Of a stretch of DNA of 64,000 nt, positions 16,452-25,503 are shown in pieces. The DNA is from Candidatus Flexicrinis affinis. Lineage in GTDB: Bacteria; Chloroflexota; Anaerolineae; Aggregatilineales; Phototrophicaceae. The position numbers were made by a program, and so were the translations under genes. Under the pieces are notes generated by a model that was given only the letters and a program-made list of their open reading frames with translations, made no database searches and was not told the origin of the DNA. Position 1 is the first letter of the stretch. Every line of letters begins with the position of its first letter. Location: NCBI GenBank assembly GCA_016716525.1, contig JADJWE010000001.1, positions 1-64,000 of the forward strand. Reading direction: 5' to 3'.

Positions 16452-18115
16452 GCGCGATGACTCCGCCGCTTCAGGACAAAGCAGCCTCGTTTGACGTGGA
16501 CGCGGGCTGGCACTGGCACGACGCGACCCTGATCGTCTTCGAGCGGGAGAACGCCGGCCGGTCCGAGTACGCCGTCGGCGCGGTCGATCTGTACGCCAAC
16601 GCCAATACCGGCGACCTCGGCGGCAGCTATCTGGAGCTGGCGGCATTCGACAGCATCGACCGCGCGGCGCACGTGTATCGTGACCTGCAAGCGGAAGTCG
16701 ACGAGCGCATGCTGCTGCCGTTCCAACTTACGGATTATCTGGATCAGCGGGCACAGCAGCACGGCCAACAGACTCCGGTGTGGCGAGCCGCCGGACCGGC
16801 GGAGTATGCCGCCTACGCGGCGATCCGGTCGCTGGATGCGCCTGAACCTTCAATCGAGGTGGATTACCACTTTTCCACAGGTATCTCGGAAGATGGCGAG
16901 CCGGCGCTGCAGGCCGTCAAGCGCTGGCCTGAGCACGGCGACACGCGTGAAGCACGGCAGACGCTCGACACCTTCGGCATGAGCGACGAAGCGGCGGTCG
17001 TGGCGCGTGAACTCAACGTCCTGGCGGAAACCGAAGGATTGCAGGCCGCCATGGATCTGGCAAAACACATCGCCGAGGCCAGCGGCCAGATTGATGCGGA
17101 TCGCGCATTCCTGTTCAGTGCCGGTCCGGCTGATCAGTTCACAAGCGACCCGCAGGCGGATCCGACCCAGCGGTTTCACGACGCCATGGCTGGCACCGAC
17201 ACCCGGCTGCTGGAGCCAATCGATCCGGTCGTCAATTACTCGTTCGACCTCGTCAGTACTGATCCGTACACGCTGGATCTGATCGCGAACAAGTGGTGGA
17301 TCGGCCAAGACGGCGCGCTCCAGAACAGCGGACTGACCGTCGAGAGCTTCTCGCTGGAGTCGTTCGAATTCGAGCGCGAGCACGAGCAGGAAGTCGCCGC
17401 GATGGACCGTGACGACCTCGAACACATTCACCACAGGGATGGCTTGGAAGCCTCGATGCGGCAAGCCGAAGCATGGTCGGTCGGCCATGGCGAGCTCGAC
17501 CCGGAACGCGAGGACGGGCGGCTGTTCTTCGACGGCCCGCCTGATCGCTTCACAACGCAGCGCGAGGCGGAATTGGCCGGCCGTGAACGCCCATTGGATG
17601 TGCCTGTGCGCGACTTATGGCAGGAACTGATCGACCGGGCCGAGAACGATCAGCCCGAACCGGAGCGGCATTACTGGCAGATGCACCACCGGCCGGTCGA
17701 GACGCCGGAGGGCGAGCCGCTCGGCACCGCGTTGGTGCTGATCGAGTTCCCGCAGCTGCCGCCGGACTTCGGGACGTATCTTGAAGAGCACGGCATGGAC
17801 GACACGGTCTATCCGACCGAAGCGCGCCGGCTGGAAGTCGGTCACTTCGCGGATGAAGACGCCTCACGGAAGTTCGAGGCCGAGTTTCGCAGCTTTCTGG
17901 TGCCGGGGATCATGGAAGGCCCCGATCTCGCGCCGGCGGTGGCGAAGCTCGAAGGGCTATCCGGTGAATGGGAGCCGCTCGGTTTTCACGACATCTCCGC
18001 ATTCATGCGCGGCGCGCAGCCGGTGATCAAGGAAGAAACAGACTGGCACATGCACGATACGCACGCCGGGCGGGAACCCCGCGATCCAGTGGACACGTTC
18101 GATTTCGAGTTTTAA
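16448..18115 (+). CDS. Large acidic hypothetical protein of the conjugation operon
   Basis: The 555-residue protein uses a GTG start overlapping the upstream stop (GTGA) behind a strong AAGGAGGT site. It is acidic, without signal or membrane segments. It contains an internal near-repeat: LFSAGPADQFTSDPQADPT (about 222-240) and LFFDGPPDRFTTQREAELA (about 358-376), each following a Glu/Asp-rich helical stretch. This suggests duplication of a domain. It is the last gene of the pilin-VirB4-topoisomerase-like operon. I do not recognise the family. Confidence 0.65.
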   Translation: MSAMTPPLQDKAASFDVDAGWHWHDATLIVFERENAGRSEYAVGAVDLYANANTGDLGGSYLELAAFDSIDRAAHVYRDLQAEVDERMLLPFQLTDYLDQRAQQHGQQTPVWRAAGPAEYAAYAAIRSLDAPEPSIEVDYHFSTGISEDGEPALQAVKRWPEHGDTREARQTLDTFGMSDEAAVVARELNVLAETEGLQAAMDLAKHIAEASGQIDADRAFLFSAGPADQFTSDPQADPTQRFHDAMAGTDTRLLEPIDPVVNYSFDLVSTDPYTLDLIANKWWIGQDGALQNSGLTVESFSLESFEFEREHEQEVAAMDRDDLEHIHHRDGLEASMRQAEAWSVGHGELDPEREDGRLFFDGPPDRFTTQREAELAGRERPLDVPVRDLWQELIDRAENDQPEPERHYWQMHHRPVETPEGEPLGTALVLIEFPQLPPDFGTYLEEHGMDDTVYPTEARRLEVGHFADEDASRKFEAEFRSFLVPGIMEGPDLAPAVAKLEGLSGEWEPLGFHDISAFMRGAQPVIKEETDWHMHDTHAGREPRDPVDTFDFEF

Positions 18116-18706
18116 GGGTCTGACAACACTTTGCTACAGGGCTGTACGCCCCATAACGACTCACGAAATTTAGGTCGCCGCCTCATCCATACCATCAACC
18201 TGTTAGTCAATCAAGTCGTCAAAGTAGTTCAGCTTTCTACACCGTCTGCACCAACATTCTATTCTCGCAGCACGCGTGTGTAATCGGTCCCGCCGGCTCA
18301 ATGCTTGAGACTTATCCCGACGCTTGAACTCAATCGTGAATCCCCGTCTGCTTCTCACGTACCTTTCGCCCCTGAGCGTAACTATCAACAGCTCGGTTTG
18401 TGTCCAGATCACCGGAGCATTTTACCCAAAACTTGCCAACGGCAGACGAGCACGATAAGCTTAGGCAATCGTTGGCGCCAACGATTGCCTAAGCTGTCAA
18501 TGGCCTCCAGAAAGTGTGCAACGGTTAGGCAGGGCCAATAGTCTCGGCGTAGTACTTAACAGGTCAATCTAGTTGTGCAGGCCCACTGAGTCAGCGTACA
18601 GACGATTGGCGTTCGCGTTGTGATCGGAGCGTATTCATTGGCCCAACATTCGGTCTTCGGCGAGCAGAAGTTCCCTTAGGCCCCTAGTTTCGAATCGTGG
18701 AAGAGT
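18116..18706. other. Intergenic region between conjugation operon and LacI/ABC island
   Basis: About 590 bases without a convincing gene. The only strong structure is the 38-bp palindrome at 18458-18495. A 69-codon reading frame on the minus strand (18203-18412) is Arg-rich, has no ribosome site and matches nothing I know. A/T content rises compared with the upstream operon, marking a change of sequence origin. Confidence 0.6.
18458..18495. promoter_or_regulatory. 38-bp perfect palindrome, operator or cruciform candidate
   Basis: Both 19-base arms match perfectly with no loop. The centre reads GTTGGC|GCCAAC and the outer ends AGCTTAGG/CCTAAGCT. It lies about 210 bases before the LacI-type regulator gene. 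LacI-family operators are palindromes with a central CG, so autoregulation is possible, but this one is much longer than usual. There is no T-run after it, which argues against an ordinary terminator. Confidence 0.7.
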
Positions 18707-19735
18707 ATGGGCGACAGAATTACCCTGAAGGATATTGCTAGAGAAGTTGGTGTGCGTCCTGAGACCGTTTCGAAGGTGCTCAACGGCAAAGGACACGTTT
18801 CGGGCGAGACCGAGCAGCGAATTTGGCGGGTCGCCCGCGAAATGGCGTACAGGCCTAACATCATCGCGCGCAGTCTTCGTTCTCAGCAGAGTCACACACT
18901 CGGGCTGTCGTGGCGGCCTGCGCCGCCCGATCAGCTTAATCCGATTCTCGACCGTTTCCTGCAAGTGGTTGTTGAGACTGCCAGACAGGCAGGTTACTAC
19001 ATCCTTCCATACCCCATAACCTCCGACACGCGACACATAAAGGTCTATCAAGAGCTGGTCGACACCAACCGCGTCGACGGATTCATACTGTCGAGCACAA
19101 ACTTCGACGATCAGCGCATTCAATACTTCCAGAAGATCAATTTCCCATTCGTTGCCTTTGGACGGGCCAACCCGGACTGGAAATTCTCAGCGGTTGATGT
19201 GGATGGCACTGCTGGGATTCGCCTTGCCACCGAACATCTGACTGAGCTTGGTCATACCAAAATCGCCATATTGGCTTGGCCCGAAACCTCTATCTCGGGG
19301 ACGAATCGCCTTGAGGGCTACTTACAGGCAATGCAACACCGTGATCTTGCAGTCAATGACAGATGGATCATTCGCAGCAGCCATTCAGTCCAAGCGGCAC
19401 GGGAAGCCACGGCACAGCTTCTCGAACTGCCTGCCGCACTCCGACCCACAGCGATCGTCGCCTTGTCGGATCTGATGGCGATCGGAGCCATGAAAGAAGT
19501 GACCCAGCGTGGTCTGTCCGTCGGGCACGACATCGCTGTGACGGGCTTCGATGATGTCCCCATGGCGCAGTTTCTGAGTCCATCGTTGACGACGGTGCGA
19601 CAACCGATTCAACAAGTGGGGCAGCTATCGGTCGAACGATTGCTCCGGCTCATTCATAAGGAGTTTGTGGCAGAGGACCTTGTGCTATTGGAACCCGAGT
19701 TAGTTGTTCGAGGGTCCAGTACCGGAATCGAGTAA
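18707..19735 (+). CDS. LacI-family transcriptional regulator
   Basis: The 342-residue protein begins with the LacI helix-turn-helix (ITLKDIAREVGVRPETVSKVLNG, residues about 5-27) and the hinge-helix region (RPNIIARSLRSQQSHTLG). A periplasmic-binding-protein-like effector domain follows (about 63-338), including IVALSDLMAIGAMKEV and DIAVTGFDDVPMAQFLSPSLTTVRQP-type motifs. Length and order are those of the family. It is followed by a sugar ABC importer on the same strand, so it probably controls uptake of an oligosaccharide that acts as inducer. The sugar cannot be named. Confidence 0.92.
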   Translation: MGDRITLKDIAREVGVRPETVSKVLNGKGHVSGETEQRIWRVAREMAYRPNIIARSLRSQQSHTLGLSWRPAPPDQLNPILDRFLQVVVETARQAGYYILPYPITSDTRHIKVYQELVDTNRVDGFILSSTNFDDQRIQYFQKINFPFVAFGRANPDWKFSAVDVDGTAGIRLATEHLTELGHTKIAILAWPETSISGTNRLEGYLQAMQHRDLAVNDRWIIRSSHSVQAAREATAQLLELPAALRPTAIVALSDLMAIGAMKEVTQRGLSVGHDIAVTGFDDVPMAQFLSPSLTTVRQPIQQVGQLSVERLLRLIHKEFVAEDLVLLEPELVVRGSSTGIE

Positions 19736-19767
19736 GTGACATACCGCTGGACGCGAGTTCGGCTCAA

Positions 19768-19782
19768 TGTGAGCGAAACACA
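19768..19782. promoter_or_regulatory. Candidate LacI-type operator before the sugar importer
   Basis: TGTGAGCGAAACACA lies 116 bases before the binding-protein gene. It has TGTG/CACA arms around a central G-C-rich core, and its left half equals that of the E. coli lac operator. It sits between the regulator and the importer genes, where an operator is expected. The arms are short, so the call is weak. Confidence 0.35.
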
Positions 19783-19898
19783 CTTCGTGTGGCATCGATT
19801 AGTCGCTCTAACGCGGAAAGGGAGGTGCTGTATACGGGAAATTGATTGACCGATCCTGACATCGCAAAAGATCGAATATCTCGAAGGGGGAAGTACCC

Positions 19899-21170
19899 AT
19901 GAAAGCAAGGCGCTCTACGTTTCTCTCTACTTTGGTTCTCCTTTTGGTTTTGGCCATCAGGAGTGTCGGTTTCTCTCAGGATCAAGCCACGATCACGTTC
20001 CAGCAGCCATGGTCGCTTGATTCGGATCGCGGCAAGGTCGTCAAGGCACTGATCGACGATTTCATGGCGGCCAATCCGGACATCGTGGTCGAAATCAGGG
20101 ACACAGGTGTCAACAACGAGGTTTTCGTTACGGAGGTTATCAGCGGCAGCGCGGCCGACGTCGTGATGTTCGGTGAAGACGGAGTGGTACTGTTTGCGCC
20201 GCAGGACGCGTTCTTCGATTTGTCCGACTTTGTCGCAGAATGGGATGAATCTAAGCGCGGGGACTTCTATGAGTCGGTCTGGGATTTCGGCACGTTCGAT
20301 GGCCGGCAATATGGCATCCCGTGGATCGCGCACAGCATGGCTCTGATTTACAACAAGGCCATGTTTGAGGAGGCTGGGTTGGATCCGGATGCTCCGCCCA
20401 CGACGTGGGATGAACTGTATTCCTATGCCGAGCAGCTGACTGATGGCGAGCAGTATGGCTATGGGTTGGTCGGCAAGCAGGGTCACGACATGGCTTGGAG
20501 CTGGTACAACTTCGTGCGGCAGAATGGTGGCACTCTCGCGCTGCAGGAAGGTGACGACTGGTCCGTTGCCTTGAACTCCCCCGAAGCACTGGAGGCGCTC
20601 GAGTTCTACATCAGGTTGAAGGACGTGGCTCCCCCCGAAACGACTACCACTGGTGGTGGCGAGGCCAATACGCTCTTCGTTCAGGAACGCGTAGCGATGT
20701 ATGTGTTAGGCCCTTGGGCTGTGGCCGGCATCAACAATGAAGCACCAGACATCGAAGTCGGTGTAGCGCCCCTCCCTTACAGTGTGACACCTGCGACGAC
20801 CGCCGGAGCGGGCATGCTGACAGTGCCGCGGACCTCCCAGAATCCAGACGCAGCTTGGCGTCTAATTGACTTCCTCACCGAGGTCGAGAATCAGGTCAAG
20901 CTCGTTTCCACCGGATTTGCCTTCCGCATTCCCACGCGTCAGTCGGCTGTCGAGGATGAATGGTTTCAAGAACACCCGGAATACATTCCTTTCGTCGAGG
21001 GCTTGAGTTATGGGTATTCGCCGATCGTGATGGATATTGCGCGCGAGTGGAGCATCGTCCATAACGAGGTGGTGCAAGCGGAGCTCTCTCGCGCGTTCAT
21101 CGGTGAGATCGGCCCAGCCGAGGCGCTTCAAGACATGGAAAGCAGTGGAAACTTGCTGCTCAGCCGGTAG
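19899..21170 (+). CDS. Sugar ABC transporter extracellular binding protein
   Basis: The 423-residue protein has a signal peptide (MKARRSTFLSTLVLLLVLAI, cleavage near residue 26-28) and the family-1 solute-binding layout. Typical markers are GKVVKALIDDFMAANPDIVVE, an early DVVMFGEDG loop, YGIPWIAHSMALIYNKAMFEEAG (in two parts) and a C-terminal RIPTRQSAVEDEW segment. The length fits MalE/UgpB-like proteins. No lipobox Cys is seen, which is unusual for a monoderm and may indicate N-terminal anchoring or a different envelope. GGGGG precedes the start. Two permease genes follow. Confidence 0.9.
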   Translation: MKARRSTFLSTLVLLLVLAIRSVGFSQDQATITFQQPWSLDSDRGKVVKALIDDFMAANPDIVVEIRDTGVNNEVFVTEVISGSAADVVMFGEDGVVLFAPQDAFFDLSDFVAEWDESKRGDFYESVWDFGTFDGRQYGIPWIAHSMALIYNKAMFEEAGLDPDAPPTTWDELYSYAEQLTDGEQYGYGLVGKQGHDMAWSWYNFVRQNGGTLALQEGDDWSVALNSPEALEALEFYIRLKDVAPPETTTTGGGEANTLFVQERVAMYVLGPWAVAGINNEAPDIEVGVAPLPYSVTPATTAGAGMLTVPRTSQNPDAAWRLIDFLTEVENQVKLVSTGFAFRIPTRQSAVEDEWFQEHPEYIPFVEGLSYGYSPIVMDIAREWSIVHNEVVQAELSRAFIGEIGPAEALQDMESSGNLLLSR

Positions 21171-21335
21171 GACATCTCTGTGATCTGAACTGAGGAGGAG
21201 GCGCGGCAGGCGCTGTAACGAACACTGTCCGCCTTCTCCCACCTTACCCCCTCACGCATCTGGCTCGAAGCTGAGAGTCGTGGCCGATAAGTTTGGTTTG
21301 TTCCAAGAAGCAGGCCCAGAAGGACGCGAGTCGTT

Positions 21336-22244
21336 GTGATTGGCAGGTTCCTGCAGCCTAGAATGAACGCCTTTCTGAATGAGATGCGGTTCAATTTCTG
21401 GCCTTATCTTTTCGTAGCCCCTGCCCTGATCTTATTAGGGGCGTTCCTGATCTATCCCGCTGCGTACGCGTTTCAGATGAGCTTCTATGACTGGCAGCTG
21501 ATCGGAGACTCGGAGTTCGTAGGCCTCGACAACTACATCCGCTTTTTGGAGCTGCCAAACGTCCAGACAGCCATCTCCAATACCCTAAAGTACACACTCC
21601 TCAACGTGCCCGGCACGCTATTCGCATCGCTGTTCGTCGCCATATTATTGAATCAAGAAATCCGGGGTCGCGCATGGTTTCGAGTGTTGTTCTATTTACC
21701 GGTGATTTCGTCCGATGTGGCCGTATCGCTGCTCTGGAAATGGATTTATTGGGCTGGCGAACGAGGACTTCTGAACAATGTCATTGGTCTGGTGGGAATA
21801 GCGCCACAAGACTGGCTAGGAAATCCCAACCTCGCGATGCCGATGGTCGTCCTGCTCACCATCTGGAAGGGGATGGGTACGACCATGCTTATTTTCCTTG
21901 CTGGGCTTCAGTCGATCCCTCGCGATCTCTATGAGTCTGCTGAGATCGACGGCGCAAGTGCTTGGGGACGGTTCCGGTTTGTCACTTGGCCTCTGCTCCG
22001 TCCGGTCACGCTCGTGGTAATGCTGCTGCTGACCATCAGCTCGCTCCAAGTGTTCACCCCAATCTTCGTTATGACGGGGGGCGGCCCCGCTAATCACACG
22101 CTGACCATTGCTTTCTATATCTACAACATGGCGTTCCGTAACGGTCTATATGGATTCGCTTCGGCGATCAGCTACTTGCTCTTTGGATTTATTCTCGTTC
22201 TCACGATTGTCCAGCGACGATACTTCCGCGATGTGTCTTTCTAG
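21336..22244 (+). CDS. Sugar ABC transporter permease, MalF/UgpA type
   Basis: The 302-residue protein has six hydrophobic segments and the permease EAA loop (YESAEIDGASAWGRFRFVTWP, residues about 198-218), which contacts the ATPase. The start WPYLFVAPALILLGAFLIYP is typical of the MalF/UgpA class. A GTG start at 21336 is preferred (AGGACG upstream); ATG 21363 is possible. The 165-base gap after the binding-protein gene contains no other gene. Confidence 0.9.
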   Translation: MIGRFLQPRMNAFLNEMRFNFWPYLFVAPALILLGAFLIYPAAYAFQMSFYDWQLIGDSEFVGLDNYIRFLELPNVQTAISNTLKYTLLNVPGTLFASLFVAILLNQEIRGRAWFRVLFYLPVISSDVAVSLLWKWIYWAGERGLLNNVIGLVGIAPQDWLGNPNLAMPMVVLLTIWKGMGTTMLIFLAGLQSIPRDLYESAEIDGASAWGRFRFVTWPLLRPVTLVVMLLLTISSLQVFTPIFVMTGGGPANHTLTIAFYIYNMAFRNGLYGFASAISYLLFGFILVLTIVQRRYFRDVSF

Positions 22245-22324
22245 AGCATGGGATGTTGCATGGGGGATGCACCCTAAGCGCGGTTCGCATGTAGTTCAAC
22301 AAGTTAATGCTGGGAGATTCTGCC

Positions 22325-23185
22325 ATGGGGCCTGCAATCGCACGCGACAAGCGGGGCAGCAATTCGCAAAAGCGTGTCGTCTATGCCCTGCTCATCTTTG
22401 GCGCAGTAGTAGCGTCGTTCCCATTCTTCTGGATGCTCGTCACTGCCTTCAAGACTCCAGAACAAGTGTTGGCTGTTCCCATGCGTTGGATTCCAGATCC
22501 AATCACCACGGAGAACTTCGAGACGGCATTCCGACGGTTTGACTTCGTCCGCTACTTCCTGAACACACTGTTCATTGCCGCTAGTGTCACAGGATTGAGC
22601 GTGGTCATCTGCTCGTTAGCCGGGTATGCGTTTGCAAAGAAACGATTTTGGGGCCGCGACATCATCTTCAACATCCTGCTTGCTACGCTCACCATACCGG
22701 GAGCGGTACTCATGGTCCCGTTGTTTCAGGTGATTCTGAATCTGGGCTGGATCAATAGTTTCGTCGGCATAATCATTCCGTTCTGCGTAAGCGTCACCAA
22801 CATCTTCTTGATGCGTCAATACATCAGCACGATTCCATCCGAGCTTGAAGAAGCAGCACGAATCGATGGTGCTTCGGAGATCGGCATTTGGTGGCGTATT
22901 ATTCTCCCATTGAGCAAGCCAGCCATCGCTACCGTTGCCATCTTTAGCTTTGTGGGAGCATGGGACGGCTTCCTGTGGCCGTTGATCGTGTTGAAGCAGA
23001 AAGAAATGTGGACCTTGAACGTCGCCCTCGGATTGTTGCAGTCCGAGTTCATCGCGGCGGAGGGTTCTCCGTGGGGTGTCATGATGGCGGGTAGTATTCT
23101 GGTGATTTTGCCGCTTATCGGCGTCTTTCTGTCCCTACAGCGCTATTTCCTCAGCGGGCTTACGATTGGCGCTGTTAAAGGATGA
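22325..23185 (+). CDS. Sugar ABC transporter permease, MalG/UgpE type
   Basis: The 286-residue protein has six membrane segments and an EAA loop, LEEAARIDGASEIGIWWRII (about residues 172-191). Its start FPFFWMLVTAFKTPEQVL is typical of MalG-class permeases. ATG 22325 is chosen for the GGGAG site 9 bases upstream; an in-frame ATG at 22307 lacks one. No ATPase gene and no glycoside hydrolase follow, so the importer must borrow a shared MsmK/UgpC-like ATPase encoded elsewhere. Confidence 0.9.
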   Translation: MGPAIARDKRGSNSQKRVVYALLIFGAVVASFPFFWMLVTAFKTPEQVLAVPMRWIPDPITTENFETAFRRFDFVRYFLNTLFIAASVTGLSVVICSLAGYAFAKKRFWGRDIIFNILLATLTIPGAVLMVPLFQVILNLGWINSFVGIIIPFCVSVTNIFLMRQYISTIPSELEEAARIDGASEIGIWWRIILPLSKPAIATVAIFSFVGAWDGFLWPLIVLKQKEMWTLNVALGLLQSEFIAAEGSPWGVMMAGSILVILPLIGVFLSLQRYFLSGLTIGAVKG

Positions 23186-23220
23186 GAATGATACTACCCC
23201 GGTATCCTGATGTCGGACCT

Positions 23221-23239
23221 CTGATCGTAGAGCGATCAG
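23221..23239 (+). terminator. Short hairpin after the ABC importer genes
   Basis: CTGATCG-TAGAG-CGATCAG forms a perfect 7-base stem 36 bases after the last permease stop. No T-tract follows, so it is a weak terminator candidate. It lies between convergent genes (permease and HU-like), where a terminator is expected. Confidence 0.35.
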
Positions 23240-23302
23240 CCGGTGAGCGAGGCGGCGTAAGCCTGCAGGCTATACTTGTTGAGCCTTATCCTTAAGGGGA
23301 CG

Positions 23303-23530
23303 TCACATCTGAACCCGGCGGCGCAGGGTGTCGCTGATTCTCACCCGCACGCGCTTGATTGCCGGATGTGTAGTCATCACCATGAAATTCTCTAGCTCGA
23401 TCCGGCCGCCGCTGACCAGTTCCTCGGTCCACACGTCGATCAGCGTCTCGATGACCGCCTGCACGTCGCGATTGGTCAAACGCGTTCGCCGGCCGATCTC
23501 ACGGACCATCGATTTCTTGTTCAGGCTCAT
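23303..23530 (-). CDS. Short HU/IHF-like DNA-binding protein
   Basis: The 75-residue product begins MSLNKKSMVREIGRRTRLTN and continues with a helical dimerisation region and GGRIELENFMVMTT. These match the HU pattern of KxxLixxIaxxTgLtkkd...G..v.i.gFG.F. HU proteins are about 90 residues; this one ends soon after the DNA-arm region begins, with the tail VRVRISDTLRRRVQM. It overlaps the coupling-protein gene by four bases (ATGA) and is last in the relaxase operon. It may shape DNA at the transfer origin. That role is inferred from context. Confidence 0.7.
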   Translation of the reverse strand: MSLNKKSMVREIGRRTRLTNRDVQAVIETLIDVWTEELVSGGRIELENFMVMTTHPAIKRVRVRISDTLRRRVQM

Positions 23531-25494
23531 AGCAGTCTCCCCTGTTTCAGCTTCGCTTCGTCACCCATGTCGGTCTCGGCCAGCACCTGCCGCGCGGCAA
23601 TCTCGATCGTCGACGGCTGCTCTTCGTCCTCCATCGTAACCGAGTCCTCGAGCTCGGCTGCCGGCGTTCGCCGGACGCGTTCGATGCCGCGTTCCAGCAG
23701 CAGCGCATCGTCACCCGCCCCGCGCAGCCGCCGCTTCCAGTCCTCGCGCTCGTAGAAGCGCGTCAGCCGAGCGTTCAGGATCACCTGCGTGGCGAATCCG
23801 GCCTCGACGTAGCGCGCGAAAATCGTGCAGTTGCCGACCTGCGGCGTGATCACTTCGTCGACAGTCAGCAGCGGACGCTGGCGCAGGAGGCTGTCCGGGT
23901 CGTCGGTGTTGGCGTCGGTGGTCGCCGTGCCGCTGGCCCTGCTGTAGAACTCCGCGGTGTCGGCGTCGCAGCCGCCGTAGATCACCTGCGTCGCCAGCCC
24001 GGTGAGCAGCGCCTGCGTGCCTTCGCGACCGTAGATCAGCTCGAACTGCCCCTTGGTCTGCGCGCCGATCAGGATCGAGATGCGCCGCTTGCGGACGAGG
24101 TTGACATCCGCCACCAGACTGTCGAGCTTGCCGAGCGTCGGGAACTCGTCGAGGATCACGCCGACCGGCACCGGCAGCGGGCCTTTGTTCTGCTCGCCGA
24201 TCGTGTCGAGGTCGAGCATCAGCTTGCGCAGCGTCGCGCCCAGATACGAGGCATACACCGCGCGCATCCGGCCCGGGCAGGTCAGCACGACCACGGTCGG
24301 CCGTTCGACGATCAGCGCGGCGTCGAAATCCGACGTCGATGTATTGGCGCGGACGTCGGCGGACGCCCAGCCGGTCAGCGCCGTTGCCAGCGTGGCGATG
24401 ATGTTGGCCGCGACCTTGCCGTCCGTCCCGACCGACGCGGCGAAGCCGTTGGCCAGCAGCGCGGCGTCGTCCTTCCGCGACGTCAGCGTTTTCGCCAGCG
24501 CCTTGACGTCCCGCATCGCGCTGTAGATCGCGCCCAGCGTGTTGAACCGGATCAGGCAGGCGGCCAGCAGGGCGGCCGCGCTGTCGGTCCAGAACCGGTT
24601 GTCGCCCAGCACGGTCGGCACCAGCACGTCCGAGATCGACCGCGCGTCGGAGACGTTGTCGATGCCTTCGGCGAGGTTGTAACGCGGGCCGGACGCGCTG
24701 GTCGGATCGTGGACGACCACCAGATGGCGCGTGACGGCGGCGTATCTGAGAATGTGCGCCTTCAGCTCGCCTTGCGGATCGGCGATCACCAGCGAGTGGC
24801 CGGCCAGCATGCGGTCGGCAATGGCGGGAAGGATGATGCCCTGCGTCTTGCCGGATCCCGGTCCGCCGAGCGTCAGCAGTCCGCGCGCGATGTCTTCGCC
24901 ACCCAAACACAAACGCCCCGTCCCAGCGTCCAGCCGTCGCTTTTGCTCGCCCCAGAATGCGCCGAGCAGCGTCAGTCCTTCGCCGTCTGGACGGCGGAAG
25001 CGGCGATACTGGCGCAGGGTGCAGAAACGCGCCGATCCGAGCGCGCCGCGCCTGACACGCGGCGACCTCAGCCAGTCCATGCGCTCGCGCAGCCAGCCGC
25101 CGTCACGCAGCAGGCTGTGCACGCCGATCCCCGTGAACAGCAGGGTGAATACAAGCAGCGCTGCGAACAGGAAAAGACGCGCGCTGTTGATGCCGCCCGG
25201 CGCGCCGACGATTGACGTGACGAGGTTGTTGGCGCTGGATACACCGCGGCGGACCGCCTGATCGCCGACCAGAACCAGAAACAGCGACGCGACCGTGAGC
25301 AGTGTGACGCCATAAACGAGAACGAGCAGGGCACGTGCCATGGCGGGGCGCCGTGCGTGATCGTCGCTGCTTCGGCGGATGCCTGCGCCAAGTCCGGACG
25401 CCGTGATGACAAGCAGGACCGGCGTCAGGCACAGCAGCGGCCACAGCAATCCGGACACGAGGTCACGCCCACCGGTGAATAACCAGTAGATCAC
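23527..25494 (-). CDS. VirD4/TraG-type coupling protein (T4CP)
   Basis: The 655-residue protein has an N-terminal membrane part (hydrophobic segments at about 15-35, 55-77 and 105-127). A cytoplasmic ATPase follows, with Walker A GGPGSGKT (210-217), the VIADPQGELKAH block after it, and Walker B VILDEFPTLGKLDSL. This is the TraG/VirD4 pattern, in which a hexamer delivers relaxase-bound DNA to the channel. It lies directly after the relaxase gene and overlaps the HU-like gene. The number of membrane segments is slightly higher than in classic VirD4. Confidence 0.92.
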   Translation of the reverse strand: MIYWLFTGGRDLVSGLLWPLLCLTPVLLVITASGLGAGIRRSSDDHARRPAMARALLVLVYGVTLLTVASLFLVLVGDQAVRRGVSSANNLVTSIVGAPGGINSARLFLFAALLVFTLLFTGIGVHSLLRDGGWLRERMDWLRSPRVRRGALGSARFCTLRQYRRFRRPDGEGLTLLGAFWGEQKRRLDAGTGRLCLGGEDIARGLLTLGGPGSGKTQGIILPAIADRMLAGHSLVIADPQGELKAHILRYAAVTRHLVVVHDPTSASGPRYNLAEGIDNVSDARSISDVLVPTVLGDNRFWTDSAAALLAACLIRFNTLGAIYSAMRDVKALAKTLTSRKDDAALLANGFAASVGTDGKVAANIIATLATALTGWASADVRANTSTSDFDAALIVERPTVVVLTCPGRMRAVYASYLGATLRKLMLDLDTIGEQNKGPLPVPVGVILDEFPTLGKLDSLVADVNLVRKRRISILIGAQTKGQFELIYGREGTQALLTGLATQVIYGGCDADTAEFYSRASGTATTDANTDDPDSLLRQRPLLTVDEVITPQVGNCTIFARYVEAGFATQVILNARLTRFYEREDWKRRLRGAGDDALLLERGIERVRRTPAAELEDSVTMEDEEQPSTIEIAARQVLAETDMGDEAKLKQGRLL

Positions 25495-25503
25495 GCTGCC
25501 CGC

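Noticed and set aside
18203..18412. Minus-strand 69-codon frame
   Set aside because: No ribosome site, Arg-rich shadow-like composition, and no known motif.
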